DNA of 40,934 bases from Lachnospiraceae bacterium. GTDB taxonomy: Bacteria > Bacillota > Clostridia > Lachnospirales > Lachnospiraceae. The stretch lies in assembly GCA_017462755.1 (NCBI GenBank), contig JAFTQM010000026.1, positions 1-40,934 of the forward strand, given 5' to 3'. Positions 39,856 to 40,934 of the stretch are shown here, in pieces (within the stretch, counting starts at the first letter, position 1; every line of letters begins with the position of its first letter). The translations under genes were made by a program, and so were the position numbers. The notes under the pieces are model-generated. The model ran no database searches and was not told where the DNA came from. It was given only the letters and a program-made list of their open reading frames with translations.

Positions 39856-40934
39856 ATGGAGTGGTTTAAAGGAAAGTGGATTTTATTTGTTGCTATTGTG
39901 TTTGTGAGTGTATTCGGAGCATTTTTTTGTAAAAAGGAGGAAGTGGTTTCGGAGAACATTCCGGTTGTGTTGTATTCAGATTCGGCGCAAAACTATTCTC
40001 TACATGGAGTAAAACATATGTTGATAATAGAAGGAAAGATAATAAAGCGGTTGTTTCGGGCGGATGTGTTTGAAGGGGAGATTTATCTGGAAGGACACGA
40101 GGAAATGAAGCAGGCAGTAAAGGTAGTCGGCGGATTTCGAATCAAAGATAATACAATGGAATATGTGTATCAGGATGGTACAATACAGCAAAATGTAAAG
40201 CTGTTGTGGAATGAGAAGCGAGACAGGCTTGTGCTTTGTTTTACACAAAATGAGCGAAATGGTGAACCACTTGATACATATCTTGCGGTCGGTGCGTGTG
40301 ATTCTTTGTCGGAGGCAAAAGTATGTCTGAGTGAGATAGAGATCATCGGGATGAACACGGCAGTAAGCTATGAAGAAAAATTACTCAGAGAAGTGTTGGT
40401 AAATGAAGCCGGAACCGGGTTTACATTTCGTGGCGCAGAAGCTGCGTCGGAGGGAGAATTGCAGCAGAATATGGTGCTGTTGACGGAAGATACAGCGAAG
40501 AAATGTCTAGCGATTGATTCGGTTAAGGTGATGCCGGGAGATGGAGCGGGAAGTGAGATTTCGTTTGCGTTCCGATTCCGAAGTGTGGAAGAAATGCAGG
40601 AAGCGTATACCGTGTTTCAAAATGCATTGAATGTGTCGGAGCTTTCGGATGTGGAGAAACAGCAATATCTGGATGGAAGGAGCAGTTATACGGCGCAGGA
40701 TGGTTCGGTGCTGGAAGTGAGTGTAGATAAAAGAAGGATGAGATTTGATGTAACGATAAGGAGGGTCGGAGGCGAAGCGGAGAACGGCATCTTCAAGTTC
40801 GAATATTCTAAGGAACTGGAGAGTAAGCTTGCGGCAGAGGATTTGAAGCAGTTAAAGGAGCGCTTGCAGGGCGAGTTTGCGTTGGAAATCCTAGAGCAGA
40901 CCGAAGCGGGACTGCATGTGCGGGTAGTAGCGGA
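39856..40934 (+). CDS. Membrane-anchored hypothetical protein (partial, runs off the window)
   Basis: An open frame of 359 codons without a stop runs from ATG 39856 to the window end. AGGAG lies eight bases before the ATG. Residues 7-25 (KWILFVAIVFVSVFGAFF) form a membrane anchor or uncleaved signal; the following Cys is not in a proper lipobox. The rest is predicted extracellular, beta-rich and charged, with VLYSDSAQNYSLHGVKH early and FEYSKELESKLAAEDLKQLK late. I do not recognise the family. The codon use matches the core genes. It may be a target of the neighbouring peptide-regulator pair, by position only. Confidence 0.75.
   Translation, partial: MEWFKGKWILFVAIVFVSVFGAFFCKKEEVVSENIPVVLYSDSAQNYSLHGVKHMLIIEGKIIKRLFRADVFEGEIYLEGHEEMKQAVKVVGGFRIKDNTMEYVYQDGTIQQNVKLLWNEKRDRLVLCFTQNERNGEPLDTYLAVGACDSLSEAKVCLSEIEIIGMNTAVSYEEKLLREVLVNEAGTGFTFRGAEAASEGELQQNMVLLTEDTAKKCLAIDSVKVMPGDGAGSEISFAFRFRSVEEMQEAYTVFQNALNVSELSDVEKQQYLDGRSSYTAQDGSVLEVSVDKRRMRFDVTIRRVGGEAENGIFKFEYSKELESKLAAEDLKQLKERLQGEFALEILEQTEAGLHVRVVA

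Noticed and set aside
1-40934. CRISPR arrays, tRNA or rRNA genes, intact insertion sequences
   Set aside because: No regularly spaced repeats, no tRNA cloverleaf pattern and no transposase-like protein were seen on either strand by eye.

Overview
The window looks like a chromosome segment of a low-to-mid GC Gram-positive anaerobe of the class Clostridia, most probably a member of the Lachnospiraceae. The evidence is AGGAGG-type ribosome binding sites, sigma-A promoters, a SCIFF ranthipeptide with its radical SAM maturase, DUF6273, DUF6179 and DUF6323 proteins, a CotH-kinase surface protein, a PheB-hom-apgM-lysC threonine operon, and a rubrerythrin 3' end. No rRNA, tRNA, CRISPR array or complete insertion sequence was seen. 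The genus cannot be set from this sequence alone.

Positions 1-3080 are AT-rich and look like an accessory insert. A 124-bp direct repeat (1-124 and 1264-1387) carries the last codons of rubrerythrin and its terminator. It brackets a PBECR4-like nuclease gene, which suggests a small or decayed integrative element at the 3' end of rubrerythrin. Next come a divergent XRE regulator and a two-gene operon (a YbjN-like protein and an unknown). Positions 3100-6319 hold two cytoplasmic glycosidases (GH105 and a GH106-like TIM barrel). They are followed by a strongly expressed SpoIIAA-like protein, a 265-bp fold-back element, trpS on a consensus promoter, and a DHH phosphoesterase.

Positions 9928-16516 hold a large 7TM-PAS-HisKA-REC-Hpt hybrid kinase, divergent from a threonine aldolase, then a lipoprotein with three DUF6273 repeats whose last repeat is cut by an in-frame TGA. 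Positions 16564-21138 hold the SCIFF locus (peptide, structured intergenic RNA, maturase), followed co-directionally by an Orn/Lys/Arg-type decarboxylase, a YgjP-like metallopeptidase and a Nudix hydrolase. Positions 21311-30665 hold an XRE-helical repeat regulator, a one-domain MGMT, an ECF sigma factor with an overlapping membrane partner, a DUF6323-DUF6179 pair, a MATE exporter, an anchored CotH-kinase protein and an HTH-Fic protein with a likely operator.

Positions 30887-35198 are the threonine/lysine branch operon: ACT protein PheB, homoserine dehydrogenase, an ApgM-type phosphomutase homologue (a predicted homoserine kinase substitute) and aspartate kinase. A cytoplasmic PAS-GGDEF protein follows on the other strand.

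The most interesting part is 37190-39480. A 615-residue regulator with two HTH domains and helical repeats lies beside a 50-residue secreted peptide on the opposite strand. A 13-mer, ATGACAAATTTGG, occurs inside the regulator's own promoter and again as both arms of a 23-bp perfect palindrome at the peptide promoter. This looks like an RRNPP-style peptide-signalling circuit. A membrane-anchored protein that may belong to it runs off the right edge of the window.
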